This document shows, one piece after another, positions 42,834-52,919 of a stretch of 64,000 nucleotides of DNA; within the stretch, counting starts at the first letter, position 1, and each line of letters starts with the position of its first letter. Source of the stretch: Paulinella micropora (Eukaryota > Cercozoa > Imbricatea > Euglyphida > Paulinellidae); the NCBI GenBank assembly GCA_019918135.1, contig WBZZ01001089.1, positions 62,501 through 126,500 of the forward strand, given 5' to 3'. The notes beneath the pieces are model-generated. The model was not told where the DNA came from, did not search any database, and was given only the letters and a program-made list of their open reading frames with translations. A program made the position numbers and the translations under genes.

Positions 42834-43310
42834 TTAGCCCCGCGACCGTCCCCGAACGGGGCAACACAACCCCCGACACTTGGCCAGGGCCGCGGCCCAC
42901 CCTACCGCAACGGCCCAGCCCGCCGCTGCCCACACAAGCAAGAACAATACCAGAAAGGTGACGAAAAAACCCGCTGCCAAGGCGCGGTTGTGGCCCCGGC
43001 GCAGGGGCGGCGCGTGCTTTAGGGCGCCCTTCTCGCCGCTCAGGTACCTGCTGTGCCAGACCTCGAAGTTGCTGCTCAGGTTCGCTAGCTGGCCGGGGCT
43101 CACGGCATGAGCCCCGACGCCCATCGCGTCCAGCAAGCACTTGGCGTCATTCGCTCTGTTGCCGAGCGAACCCAGAAAGCTCCACGGTGCCACTTGTTCG
43201 TCCGGACACCTGACGGGGAAATATGCGATAAGTATACACCCGACCATCCCAACGCAAAAGACGGCGACGATTGCGGCCACGAGCGGTTCCATTTGTGTCT
43301 TTTTGCTCAC
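42834..43310 (-). CDS. Two-span membrane protein, 158 aa
   Basis: Starts MSKKTQMEPLV. A hydrophobic helix lies at about residues 8-30 and a second one at about 112-140, with a Cys-containing loop between (RCPDEQ, AKCLL). The tail is basic. The arrangement (N-terminal anchor, luminal loop, second anchor) suits a virion membrane or entry-related protein, but no family is recognised. It lies next to the capsid gene on the same strand. Confidence 0.5.
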   Translation of the reverse strand: MSKKTQMEPLVAAIVAVFCVGMVGCILIAYFPVRCPDEQVAPWSFLGSLGNRANDAKCLLDAMGVGAHAVSPGQLANLSSNFEVWHSRYLSGEKGALKHAPPLRRGHNRALAAGFFVTFLVLFLLVWAAAGWAVAVGWAAALAKCRGLCCPVRGRSRG

Positions 43311-43362
43311 AACTCTATTGCCTTTTAATTTTTTAAAAAACGCTTTTCTCCCTTCTGGTGTT

Positions 43363-45202
43363 TTAGTTGTGCACCGCCGCGGCCTCCAGGCGCCCGTGCC
43401 CTTCGCGCAGGTGTCGGAAGAAGGCAGAGTAGATGCAGATGTCGTAGATCCCGCTGCGGAAACCGCGCTTGCCGCGAGTGTAGGTCTTCGGGAGGAACTC
43501 CTTCACTGCCTGGTCGGCCGCCGTCGTGTCGCCCAGCGCGATCGTGAACCGGAGCAGCTCGTCCTTGTCGCAGATCAAGGGCTGATCTGATCGATCCGTA
43601 AAAGTAGCGACCACGTTGTTATTGCTGAAGTCGGCGGCCGTGCCGCCTGCGCTCGCGAGTCAGATCCTGATACCCTTGCTCTTCAGGTAGCTGCTGTTCG
43701 CCAGCAGCGCGTTGATCTTGGTCCAGGCACCGACGTCGTCGAAAGAGTAATGCCACTGGCTGGAGCCGACCGCCGCGCCAGTGTAGCCGGCATCCCCGTC
43801 GATGTCGGCAATGGCCAGCACTACCCCGTCGTACTTGAAGATGAGGCGGTTGTTGTTGTTCAACGTGATGGTGCCCTGTGGCGCGAGCTCCAGTGTGGTC
43901 TCGACGGGCGCGGGCGCCGTGTTGAACACCAGCCGTTCTCTGGCGCCTTGGAACACCTTGAACCCGTTCATCTCTCAGTCCAACATGGCGCGCAGGTCGT
44001 GCGAGAACGGAATGACGTAGATATTGTTGTTGGCCGCAAAGACTTTGTTGAACAGCTCGTTGGCAGTGTGCTCTCTGAAGTAACGCTCGTCCACTGCCAC
44101 TCCTTGCCCAAGCTGGCTGCGCCCTTGTACATCTAAACGGTGGACAGCACACATCGATGCATACAAAAAAAAACACACTGAGATCAGTACCTTCCAGATC
44201 GATCGTCGCGTCGTCGCCGAGTGCTTCACCCTTGAACAGCCGGCCGGTCGAGTCGTAGGCGTACTGCGGGTAGTAGGTGACAGCGCCCGCGTCGTAGGTG
44301 GCCTGGCTACCCGAACGCCGCAAGTACACAAACAACGATCCGGATTGATGGTTGAACTGGTCGAGGTTCACTGCGACTCTGCTCGACGGCATCATCTCGC
44401 GGCCGTGGTCGATAAACTGTACAAAGTCCAGGTAGCGGTGTTGCACGACCTTGCCGATCTTGTCGGGGTGCTTGCCCACCAGCAAGCCGTTGGGCAAGAG
44501 CGTGGACGAGGAGATCCAGCGCACTTCCTCCAGCGTCGCGGTACACGGCATGGCCAGTGCGCTCTGGCTCTCGACAAAGATCGAGCCCTTGGGGTAGAAG
44601 CGTATTTCCAGGTCTCCGTTAAGGTGGCTCAGGTTCAAGTCCATGCCGGCCAAAAACAGGTGCACGATGGGCAGGTAGAAATGCTGGACGTCGCCGCTGC
44701 GCCACGTGCGCGAGCTCGGGCGGCCGTACTTGTCCTGGTTGAGCATGTCGTTGATGCTCGACAGCGCCTCCTGGCTCAGGGTGTTCATCAACAAGTGCAA
44801 AACGTCGCCGTAGTAGCGCGCCAGCTCCTGGCCAGAAAGCCTTTCGTAGAATTCGATGCGATCCCACCACTGGGTCACGGGCAGGACACGCGAGTCGGTC
44901 GGCTGCGGGCTGCCGGCCGCGAACTTGATCTCGAAGCGAAGGGTGGCGTCCTCGATGGCGCCCGCCGCGCGGTTTTCAAGAATAAACGAGAAGTACGCGG
45001 TGTTGTCCAAGGCGGCCGTGTTGGGCTTGGGTGTCATGATGATCTGTGTCCACACTGGGCGGGTAGGCCTTTTGACGATATGGTTCGTGGCGGTCACGAC
45101 CAAGGCGCCGGTCTTGGCGTCACGCTCCTGGGAGTCTACGAGCCTGGCCTTCTTCCCGGGTGGGGGCATTACAGTCACGCTCGTTCGCTTGCCGCCGAAC
45201 AT
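43363..45202 (-). pseudogene. Major capsid protein (double jelly-roll), spliced, two in-frame TGA
   Basis: Exon 1 is 45202-44191, a 58-nt intron with GT/AG ends spans 44190-44133, and exon 2 is 44132-43363: about 593 codons. Exon 1 shows the DJR capsid pattern: beta-rich N-terminus, W-D-R-I-E motif (VTQWWDRIEFYE) and a long insertion, then FYLPIVHLFLAGMD and a strand-loop series ending at the intron. Exon 2 keeps the same frame to the end but carries TGA at 43975-43977 and at 43660-43662, each where CGA (Arg) would fit. Similar proteins form the hexon trimers of nucleocytoplasmic large DNA viruses and polinton-like viruses. Family call is strong; the gene as read would not give a full capsid. 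Confidence 0.75.
44133..44190 (-). other. Spliceosomal intron in capsid gene (58 nt)
   Basis: Donor GTACTG at 44190, T-rich middle, acceptor CGTTTAG at 44133. Removing it joins codon phase 1 (G|AT) and keeps the frame into NNNIYVIPFSHDLR. Confidence 0.75.
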
Positions 45203-45250
45203 CTCTGGTGTCGGTTTGATTAATATAAGGCAACCAGAAAATAAATTTAA

Positions 45251-45532
45251 TTATTTTTTGCCCGACATGATCATGGCGCCCGAGATCGCCACGGCCCCGA
45301 CCGCGAGCGGCACGGTCACGCCCATCGTCCGCGCGGTCTTCTGCCGGTCCTCTTTGTTGTGCTGCTTGTTCTCTCGGTCTTCGTACTTGCGCCGGCCGAT
45401 GCGCGCGCGCTTGGCGGCTTGCTCGTCCTCCTTCTCTTTCTTCGCCTCCCGCTTGGCAGTCTCCTTCTCTTGCTTTTCTTCTTTCTTGGCTGACTTTTTG
45501 GCCGTCCGGCGTTCGCGGGCTCGCTTGGTCAT
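45251..45532 (-). CDS. Small Lys-rich membrane protein, 93 aa
   Basis: I start at the ATG at 45532 (MTKRARERRTAKK) because the upstream open sequence runs into the neighbouring gene. About 65 highly charged residues with alternating Lys/Glu are followed by a single hydrophobic helix (VTVPLAVGAVAISGAMIM) and GKK. The layout is that of a tail-anchored virion protein. AT-rich sequence with TTAATATAAG lies just past the gene toward the capsid start. Confidence 0.55.
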   Translation of the reverse strand: MTKRARERRTAKKSAKKEEKQEKETAKREAKKEKEDEQAAKRARIGRRKYEDRENKQHNKEDRQKTARTMGVTVPLAVGAVAISGAMIMSGKK

Positions 45533-45588
45533 TTCTTTCCGCGGCGGTATAGTTAAAAAACGTTCGTGCGCAATATTAAAATTCTTTA

Positions 45589-46112
45589 CTACGTAATGAC
45601 CGTGCATATTTTTGCCAAGAGAGCAGCAATTTCTCCAAGGAAGGCTTGGTCCTGGCACAACTGTCTTTTAGCCACGAGGCGCTGCTGCAGCTGCTGGAGC
45701 TGCTGCATGGGCGCGCGGAACTTGCAGGCGAGCTCGGCCCAGATTCCGGCCTCGGAGCGCACAAAGTCAGCGAGCTTTCCGTCCTTCCAGGCAGGCAAGA
45801 ACCATTTCTGTACGGCCTCAACCTGCTGTTCAAGACCTAGTTTCTGCAACTGCTTCAGTTCCTTGATCTCCTCGAGCTGCAACAGCCCGTACTTTTGGAA
45901 CACCATCTCCAGCGCACCGAACAGCTGCGCCAGCGCTTGTCTCTTGGTCTGCTGGGGGGGAGGACATCGTCGAGCGGCACGTAGGCGTCCAGGTCGACGG
46001 TGGGTGGCTTTTTTCTTGCTCTTTTCAGCAGCACTAGCAGGACCGCTAGCACAAAGACCAGAATTCCCCACACGGCCAGGGCTTCTTCCGGTGTTACGAC
46101 AGTCGTGGTCAT
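45589..46112 (-). pseudogene. Membrane-anchored helical protein, homopolymer frameshift
   Basis: The first 53 residues, from the ATG at 46112, hold a membrane helix (VWGILVFVLAVLLVLL) and basic RARKK. At a run of seven G/C (about 45954-45960) the frame changes to the one ending at 45589, with QTKRQALAQLFGAL and then a long Gln/Leu-rich coiled coil. A one-base slippage error, biological or technical, explains the join. Likely a virion membrane-linked protein. Confidence 0.5.
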
Positions 46113-46155
46113 CTTCTTAAGTGAAGGACCACAAGTTTAAATTTTTGGCCTCTTT

Positions 46156-46586
46156 TTAGAAGCGGTAGTGGCCCTCGCCGGCCGGGTTTAGGTAGTTTTC
46201 GTAGGCGTATTGCGACACGATTTCTGAGAGTGCGCCGAGCATAAAGAGCTGCTTGCCCGTGTCACCAGGCGCCATGTTCAGGCCGTAACCGGCCAGCAGG
46301 CCGGGCATCACGCTGTAGATCAAACCACCGCCGACCACGTGCAGGGCCAAGGAAGGGCAACGGGCCAGCCGGCCCTCTTGCGTTGAATTGAGCACGCGGG
46401 ACTGCAGCAGGTCCACGACCGTGGTCATCGCGGCCGCGATGATGGCCATGCCTACCGACTTGTCGACGGTCACGCCTCTGAGCCCGGGCACGCCCGCAAA
46501 GAGATAGGAGCGTCCGTTTGCACTAGTACCGGCGTCGCAAAGTAGGCGAACGCGGCGACAGTAGCGCTGCGCGCAATGTTCTCCAT
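46156..46586 (-). pseudogene. Small multi-pass membrane protein, frameshifted
   Basis: Starts MENIARSATVAAFAYF at the ATG at 46586; the frame shifts at about 46510 to the one ending at 46156. The body has three or so hydrophobic helices (SVGMAIIAAAMTTVV, LHVVGGGLIYSVMPGLL, LFMLGALSEIVS). No family recognised. Position suggests a virion membrane protein. Confidence 0.45.
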
Positions 46587-46677
46587 ACTGAAAGTGTCGC
46601 TGACGGCCCCGGTAATCTCGTCAATCTTTTTTCCGTATTAAAAAACAGCGCCACAGAGTTTAATATATTTTTTTTAT

Positions 46678-47285
46678 TCATTGATTCGCTGTCGGAGGGG
46701 CTGGGGTGTCTAGGTCTACTGCTGCTAGTACGACAGAGGTGTTGCGGGCGTGCGCGATGGCCGCAGTTTGGGCCGTGATCAAGGCCAGCTCGGTAACGGG
46801 GTCGAGCCTCGTCATGCCTTGCCTTGAGCTTCGCGCGCTCGAGCAAGAAAAGCCATAGCTCGTTGGCAAAGCACTCGTCGGTCGTGCCGGAGATCTGGTA
46901 GCGCGTGCGGCTTGACACCAGGCGCTCGAGGCACGTCAGCCCTTGCTTCAAGGCCACGTTGGACATCTGGTCCACGGCTGAGTCGTCCAGCGCCTCTTCG
47001 GCCTCCTCCAAGATCGTGGGCAAACGCGCGCGGGCCACCTTGCGCAGCGCCCGTGGCTCGCAGGGGATCCCCGCCTTTTTGAGCTTGGGCGCAATCGGTT
47101 CCAATTTGCCGTAGGCGCACAGGAGCCGGTAGGCAGGGTCGTCGCGCAAGGGCACCGTCTCGGCCTCCTCGAACCGTCTTTTCTTGGGAGGGGGCTGGGT
47201 CGCAGGAGGAGCTGCAGTCTCCTGGTGGCAGCTCCTGCTTGCCTTCTTCCGCGGCCGGTGGCTCGAGATTGGCAAAAGGGTCCAT
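46678..47285 (-). pseudogene. Unknown nuclear-signal protein, about 200 aa, two frameshifts
   Basis: Reads MDPFANLEPPAAEEG from the ATG at 47285, changes frame near 47220 into a segment with PPPKKRRFEEAE (a nuclear-localisation-like motif) and about 110 helical residues, then changes again near 46815 into the frame ending at 46678. No family is recognised. It lies in the assembly block. Confidence 0.45.
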
Positions 47286-47324
47286 CCGTTATACAAAAAG
47301 AAGGGATTCACAACTTTTTTTTTG

Positions 47325-48040
47325 TTATGCACGTCCGCCTCCACGTCTGCCTCCACCCCCAGGTGCACCAATAGGCTCGTTGCTGGCCCTGTTGATACCG
47401 ATCCAGCCGCGCACGTTGCCGTCCTCGCGCTCGAAGGCAGAGACCGAAGGGATGCGACTCCATTGCTCGTCGCGCATTTCGAGGCCTGGTATTCTAAACA
47501 TCAAGCAGACAGATAAGCGTATAAGCAAAAGGTCAGACAGACGGGCTTTGAGACCTTCGATCATTCTGGCGGCCTGCATACAGCCTATAACAGACAACAG
47601 CATTTAGCCACGCTCGGAAAACACATCACCTACCATTCCAGTCGTTCCCGTAGCTGCGTCTCAGTTCGGTCAAACCAGGGCTTCATATTTTTGCGTTCCC
47701 CCTCGGGATCGTAGCAGTCGGCATTCGTGAAGTCAACCCCGTAGACTGCATCGATCTCGGGCGCGGTACCGACAAGCAGAACGGCACCTTTATACCACGA
47801 GGACAGACTGTTCTTGGAAAGGCGCTGGACAATGCCCTTCATGTGGCGCGTCGTGTCATCCAACTGGGCCTCAGGGATCCCGTTGAGCGCAGAGTAGATG
47901 ATTGAGGACGTGGCCAGGGCATCGGCTTTGACCACGGGCTCGGTCTGCGTACCGTGCTCCGCCGCGTCGTTGATGTGCACGGCCGACTTCTCGTCGGCGG
48001 TAGTCGCCAGGCGCACGGGTCCTCGTTGTGGGGCGGCCAT
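47325..48040 (-). CDS. Spliced 201-aa virus-like protein with two introns, intact
   Basis: Exons 48040-47634, 47584-47555 and 47493-47325 total 606 nt, exactly 202 codons with stop. Introns are 49 nt (47633-47585, GTAGGT to TTATAG) and 61 nt (47554-47494, GTCTCA to TGTTTAG). The middle exon is only 30 nt. The joined reading crosses both junctions in frame (ERLEWLYAG, NDRRIPGLE), whereas unspliced frames break. The product has no recognised domain; it ends in a Gly/Arg-rich tail. Because the splice model fixes the frame so neatly, this is good evidence that the viral genes really contain spliceosomal introns. Confidence 0.7.
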
Positions 48041-48093
48041 TGTTTTCCGTTTTATTTAAAAAGGGCCACCAGAGAATAAAAAAAAATTTGTTG

Positions 48094-48354
48094 TTACTTG
48101 GCGCCGAGGGCAACTTCGCACTGCCTGGCCTGTTCGGGCGAGATTTTCAGCAGGATCTGTGCGTCCTGCACTTTGGGTGGCGGGAAGATCTTTTGGAGCG
48201 GTGCCTCCTCGACCGTGTTGTGCAGGGCCTCGAGCACTTTCTGTTCGGCCTGTGCCTCTTTCTGCCACTTGCGGCCGGCCTGCCTCAGTTCCTTTTCGTT
48301 CAATTTGCCTAGCGCTAGCGCGAGCTGTGGGTTGAAGCTCTGCAAGTGGTGCAT
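48094..48354 (-). CDS. Small helical protein, 86 aa
   Basis: ATG at 48354 (MHHLQSFNPQLALAL), helical with many Gln, Glu and Lys, no Cys cluster. The longer open frame upstream of the ATG is AT-rich and less likely. Sits between the 201-aa gene and the giant coiled-coil gene, on the same strand. Confidence 0.5.
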   Translation of the reverse strand: MHHLQSFNPQLALALGKLNEKELRQAGRKWQKEAQAEQKVLEALHNTVEEAPLQKIFPPPKVQDAQILLKISPEQARQCEVALGAK

Positions 48355-48395
48355 CTCGGCCTTTTTTAATGATAAGCTTACAACAAAAAAAAGAA

Positions 48396-51300
48396 TCAAT
48401 TGTTCTTCCGCTTCTTGTTCGGCGCACTACTTGTTTCTGCCATGTCCTTTCTCTTGCTGTTTAGCTTCACGAGCTTGATGCCTAGCTTAGACAAAACCTT
48501 GTGCCATTCCTTCATCAGCTTTTTGCCCCTTCCGCCCTCCGCCTGGATGCGCTCGGAGGCCTTTTCGATCATTTCGTGTAGCGTGCGCGATTTCTCGGTT
48601 GGGCCCACGGGCCCCTGGCTCCGTGTCTTGCGCTCCAGCAGCTCCTCGAACAACGGGACGGGGGGCTCCTCGTTGAGGCTGGTGACGAGCTTCTGGTCGT
48701 GCCACTCATCGGTGCCGTACGCCAGCGCCATTCGGACTACCTTGAGCCGCTCTTCAAAGGTGAGCTTCTGGCTGGTGAGAATTTGCACGTCCTTCTCTGG
48801 CAGCTCTCCTAGCTGGTCCGGGAAGATCTTGTAGTCCAGGTCCGCCTCCGTGCCCTTGGCCGTGGCGGTCAACACCAAGTTGGCCAAGTACCTGACGGCC
48901 AGGTTGTCCTTGTACTTTTGCCTGTTCTCGGGATCCTGGAGGATGCTCTCGATGACGTGCTTGGTCCCCTCGCGCAAGAAGGCCTTGGCCTCCTCGGGCT
49001 TGCCCCGGACCTTGTCGAGCAGTTCTCTGTCGTTGACGCCCAGGTTTCGCTTGCGCATAGCCTCCAGGATGCCCACGCGCAGCATGTTCAGGCTCTCCCT
49101 CTCTTGGCCTTTGGGCAGGGGTTTCCCGTTCATGGCATAATACAAGAGTTCCTGCTCGGCTTGCTTGGTGTCCAGCTCTCTGTCCGGTGCTGATTCTATG
49201 TCCATGGGCGCGGCATCCTTAAAGTACGCTTGGTTATTGTTGGCACCTTGGCTATAGTCTGATCCTGCACCCCCGAGCCACGTAGAGTCGTCGCCGCCGC
49301 CGCCGCCAGGTTGGCCTACACCAAAGACTTTGCCAGCAGAGGGGTTGCTGCCGAAGGCCGCGACCAGCACGCCGGTGCCGCTCTTGTCGCTGTCCTCCAC
49401 CCCCCCGGTGCCCTGACGACGCACCGGCCCGCCGACACCGGCGGCCATTCGCGCGGGCACGCCCGTGGCGGCGCCAACCGCGAGACCCGGGACTGGAGCC
49501 AGCCTCTGGCAAACAGGCCCTGGAACAAGGCCTTGAAGCCGCTGACGATGCTGGGCTGCGTCACGAGGCCTTCGCCCACCGCCTGCCCCACATCGGGCCG
49601 CTGCGTGAAGACGGGCACGACTTGGCTCTGCGCCCACTCCCAGGCCTTGTCCAGGCCGCTCCCCTGCGGGAAGCTGCCCTTCTCGCGCTCGAGCGTGTTC
49701 TTCATGAAGTCTACCATGCCTGACCTCTTGACGAACGCGCTGAACTCCTCTGCGCTGGCCGTGTGCACCAGCCGCTTCTTTTCTTCGGGCGGCAGAGTGG
49801 GCGCCACGGCCTCTACCGCCGCTTCCTTGAGCTCGGTGACTTTCTGCTGTGCCTGTTCGGCCCGTTGCACGAGCTCGCTAGCGCCCGAGACTTCCTTGGA
49901 CTCCTTGTATTTCTTGATTTTCTTCTTGGTGCCGCCTGATTTGGTCGAGGAGCTTTTGCTGGACGTTGTCTGCCGTCTTTCTGTCCTTTTGGAGCAGCGC
50001 GTTGGCCCTTTCCTTGTAATCAGTGTGTTTTTTCTCGAGGGTGGCCTTCTGTTCCTCGGACTCTCGGAGCCGCTCGGTAAGCTGGCGAAGCCTGATCTCG
50101 CTTGCCTGGCGCTCTCTGAGCAGGCGTTCCGGTTCCGCCTCCTTGACTTTGGCCGCGGCTTTCTCTGCCTTCTTGCCCTCCCGTGCTCTAGCCAGGGCGT
50201 CTTTCGCGCCCTTGAGCTCTTTCCTGAGTTTGAGGATTTCCTTGCTCTGTTTCTCGCTCTGGTGGCCCATTTGCATCACGGTCTCGTCCGCTTCCGCGAT
50301 CGTGTCAGTGTTTATTTTCAGTCATGCTCGGAGCTTCTCGACTTGTCCAGCCAGCTTGTTCTAGGTCTCGCTCGCTTCGGCCAACGAGATCTCTTGCTGC
50401 GAGGTTTCGCGTGTCAAGCTGTCCACGTGCTGTTGCAGCGCTTTTCCTCCCTTGTTAGCAGCCTCCAGGTCTTGCTGCAGGTGGCGCTCGCGCGCTAGCG
50501 CCTCTTCCAGCGCCTGTACGGCCTGTTTGTTTTCTGTTGTCAGCTGGTGGCGGGCCTCCTCGCTCGCTTTTTTAGCTCGCTGGGCCTCTGCGCCGAGCGA
50601 CGCCACTTGCTCCCGGGCCGCGTCTGCCAGCGCCCTCTGCTCGCGTGCGAGCCTCGCTTGTTGCTTGGAGTCGGTCTGCAACTGCTTGATCTCCGCTGCC
50701 TTGCGGCGCAGGTCCTCTAGCAGCAGCTGGCGGTTGCGCTTGTATTCTCTGGCCCGCGCCTGGAGCTCCTGGTGTTTATGGGCCTCTTGCAGTTCTTGTG
50801 CCAGCCCGGCGTTCTTGGCCCTTTCCGCCTCGGTGTTGCCTTCTGCCATCTGCAGACGGTCGTTGCTCTCCTTGAGTTGCGCCTGTAGCTGCTCGATCTC
50901 GGTGTCCTTGAGCGTAATCTGGTCCAGGTACTCGCCGGCCGGGGCTTCTGCCTTTTTTTGTAGGGCCTCTACGCCCGCCTTGTCCGACTCCAGCCCCTGG
51001 TAGGCTTTGTTGGCTTCTACCAGCTGCTGGTCCAGCGCGGCGGCCCGCTCGTTGATCTCTTGCAGCTACCGATCAGTCTCAAACACCTGCCTGCTGGCAT
51101 CCGCTGCATTGCGCGCTGTCTCGGCCGCTTGCTGCATGGCAACTTTTGCTTTTTGTTCCGCCTCCTCTGCTTTGCCTTCTAGTGCCGTCTTCTCTTCGCT
51201 GTACCCGAGCGTGGCCGCGTTCTTGTCCCTGAGTTCTGCCGCCAGCCCCGCGGCCGCCTGCTGTGCGCTGGACGCCCTTTGCTCCGCCTCTTGGTTTTCC

Positions 51301-52866
51301 TGCTGAGCCTGCCGTTCGGCCTCTTCTGCGTCTGCCACCTTCTGCCGCAGCTCGTCGTTGGCGCCCTTGGCCTGGGCTGCCTGTTGTTTAGCCGCTTCGG
51401 TCTCTCGCGCGGCCCTGTCGGCCTCCGCCGCTTTCCGTGCTGCTTCTTTCATCGCGGTGTCTGCTTCTTTCTCCAGCCCATCGTGGGCCAGCTTTTCTGC
51501 GTGTGCCACTTCGAGTGCGTGGTCCCTTTCTGTCTGCAGTATAACCATTTTCTGCTGGAGTATATTGTAGTCGTTCTGGAGGCCCTGGCCCGCTTGCTGT
51601 AGCTGGGCAATCTTCCTGTTTGCTTCGTCGATACGACCCCTTGCGGCGGCGGTGAGGCTATTGATGTATTGTTGACAATTGCTGTACACACCTGTGACTG
51701 TCACTGCGGCATTTTTGCTCTCCTTGGCCATCTTCTCTAGGCGCGCGGCGTAGGCTGCCGCCTCGCACAGACTGGTTTGGTTCTTCTCTAGCTCTTCCTT
51801 CAGTCGCTTCTGTTCGGCCAAGGCGGCTTGTTGCTTCTCGGCGAACTCCTTGTCTTCTTCGACTTGTTTGCCCAGTGTTTTGGCGCGTTCCTCTGCCTCT
51901 TGTATTCGCGCTTGCCAGCCGTCTTTCTCCTGCTGGAGGGCTGCGATGCGCGCTTCTGCTCTCTGGCGTTTCTCGGCGTCCATGCCAGCGCCCGTCAAGA
52001 GCTTTTTCAGCCTCTCGACCTCGTCCTCTGCTGCAGTCAATTTTTGCTTGTACTGAGCATTCATGGCGTCCGCGAGTTTTCTGGCGTTATCTGCCTCCTC
52101 TTGTATAACAGCGACCGCCGCTTTGGCGGAATCGATATCGTCTTCCAAGAGGCCGATCGTTGCATCCTGTATGCGTACTGTTGCGTCACTGCGGTCGACC
52201 ATCTTCTCCAGCTGGCTGATCTGCAATCGCAGATCTTCTATAAGCTTCGACTGGTCGGGCGCGGGGCGACGCGGGCCGCCCGTCGAGTGGTTGCTAGCCT
52301 GGCTTCGGGCTGTCGGCGCGCGCGGGAGGAGAGGCGTCGTTCTCACCTTCACCGCCTTCGTTCCAGTTGATCTCACCACCGCCGTCGCCGCCTTCGTCCT
52401 CGTTGCCCGACTGCGAGGCGCGGCGAGAGTGTGGCGGCGAAGCGGAACGCGAGCGCGATGGCGGCGTCGAAGCGGAACGCGAGCGCGAGCGTGGCGGCGA
52501 GGGCAAAGGCCAGCGCGAGGGCGGCGGCAAGAGCGAATGTGAGCGCGAGGGCGGTGGCGACACCGAGGCGGAACGCGAGCGCGGTGGTGGCGGCGAGGCG
52601 GGGCGCGATGGCGGGGAGGGCGGCCGCAGGATGCCCAGCGCCTGGTGCAATTCGGGGTTTACCCACTTCATGATGTCGCGGGTCTTCTGAGCCCTTTCTT
52701 TGTCGCTCTGGCCCGCGTAGCCCGTGGGCCCTGGTTGTTTGCCGCGGACCACGGGCCGGCTGTCGATCCATGACGGCTTGCTGGTTTTGGTCAGCTTGCG
52801 CGACAGGCTTTCCTTGTCCTCCCGGCGCATCCATGACGCCGTGGTGTAGAAAGGGGGAGGAGGCAT
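48396..52866 (-). pseudogene. Giant RS-rich coiled-coil protein, about 1490 codons, broken
   Basis: From the ATG at 52866 (MPPPPFYTTASW), residues about 90-155 are Pro/Ser/Arg-rich with many RSRSAS units. A frameshift at about 52330 leads into a coiled coil of roughly 800 residues rich in Ala, Glu, Gln and Lys. Stops in the same frame occur at 51066-51068 (TAG), 50361-50363 (TAG) and 50322-50324 (TGA); frame changes occur near 49940 and 49490. The C-terminal third (to 48396) is globular and helical with a basic end (NKKRKNN). A gene of this size next to capsid and ATPase genes is likely a structural or scaffolding protein. The coiled coil resembles myosin/SMC tails only in composition. Confidence 0.6.
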
Positions 52867-52919
52867 CCCTTTTTTACAAAACTAGCGCCGTTAATTGCCG
52901 CTCAACTACATATGAAAAA

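Noticed and set aside
44345..45223. 292-aa plus-strand frame opposite the capsid gene
   Set aside because: Antisense shadow of the capsid exon; its composition mirrors the codon bias and it has no domain.
49311..50498. 395-aa plus-strand frame opposite the coiled-coil gene
   Set aside because: Ser/Leu/Arg-rich antisense of a charged coiled coil; no start context or domain.
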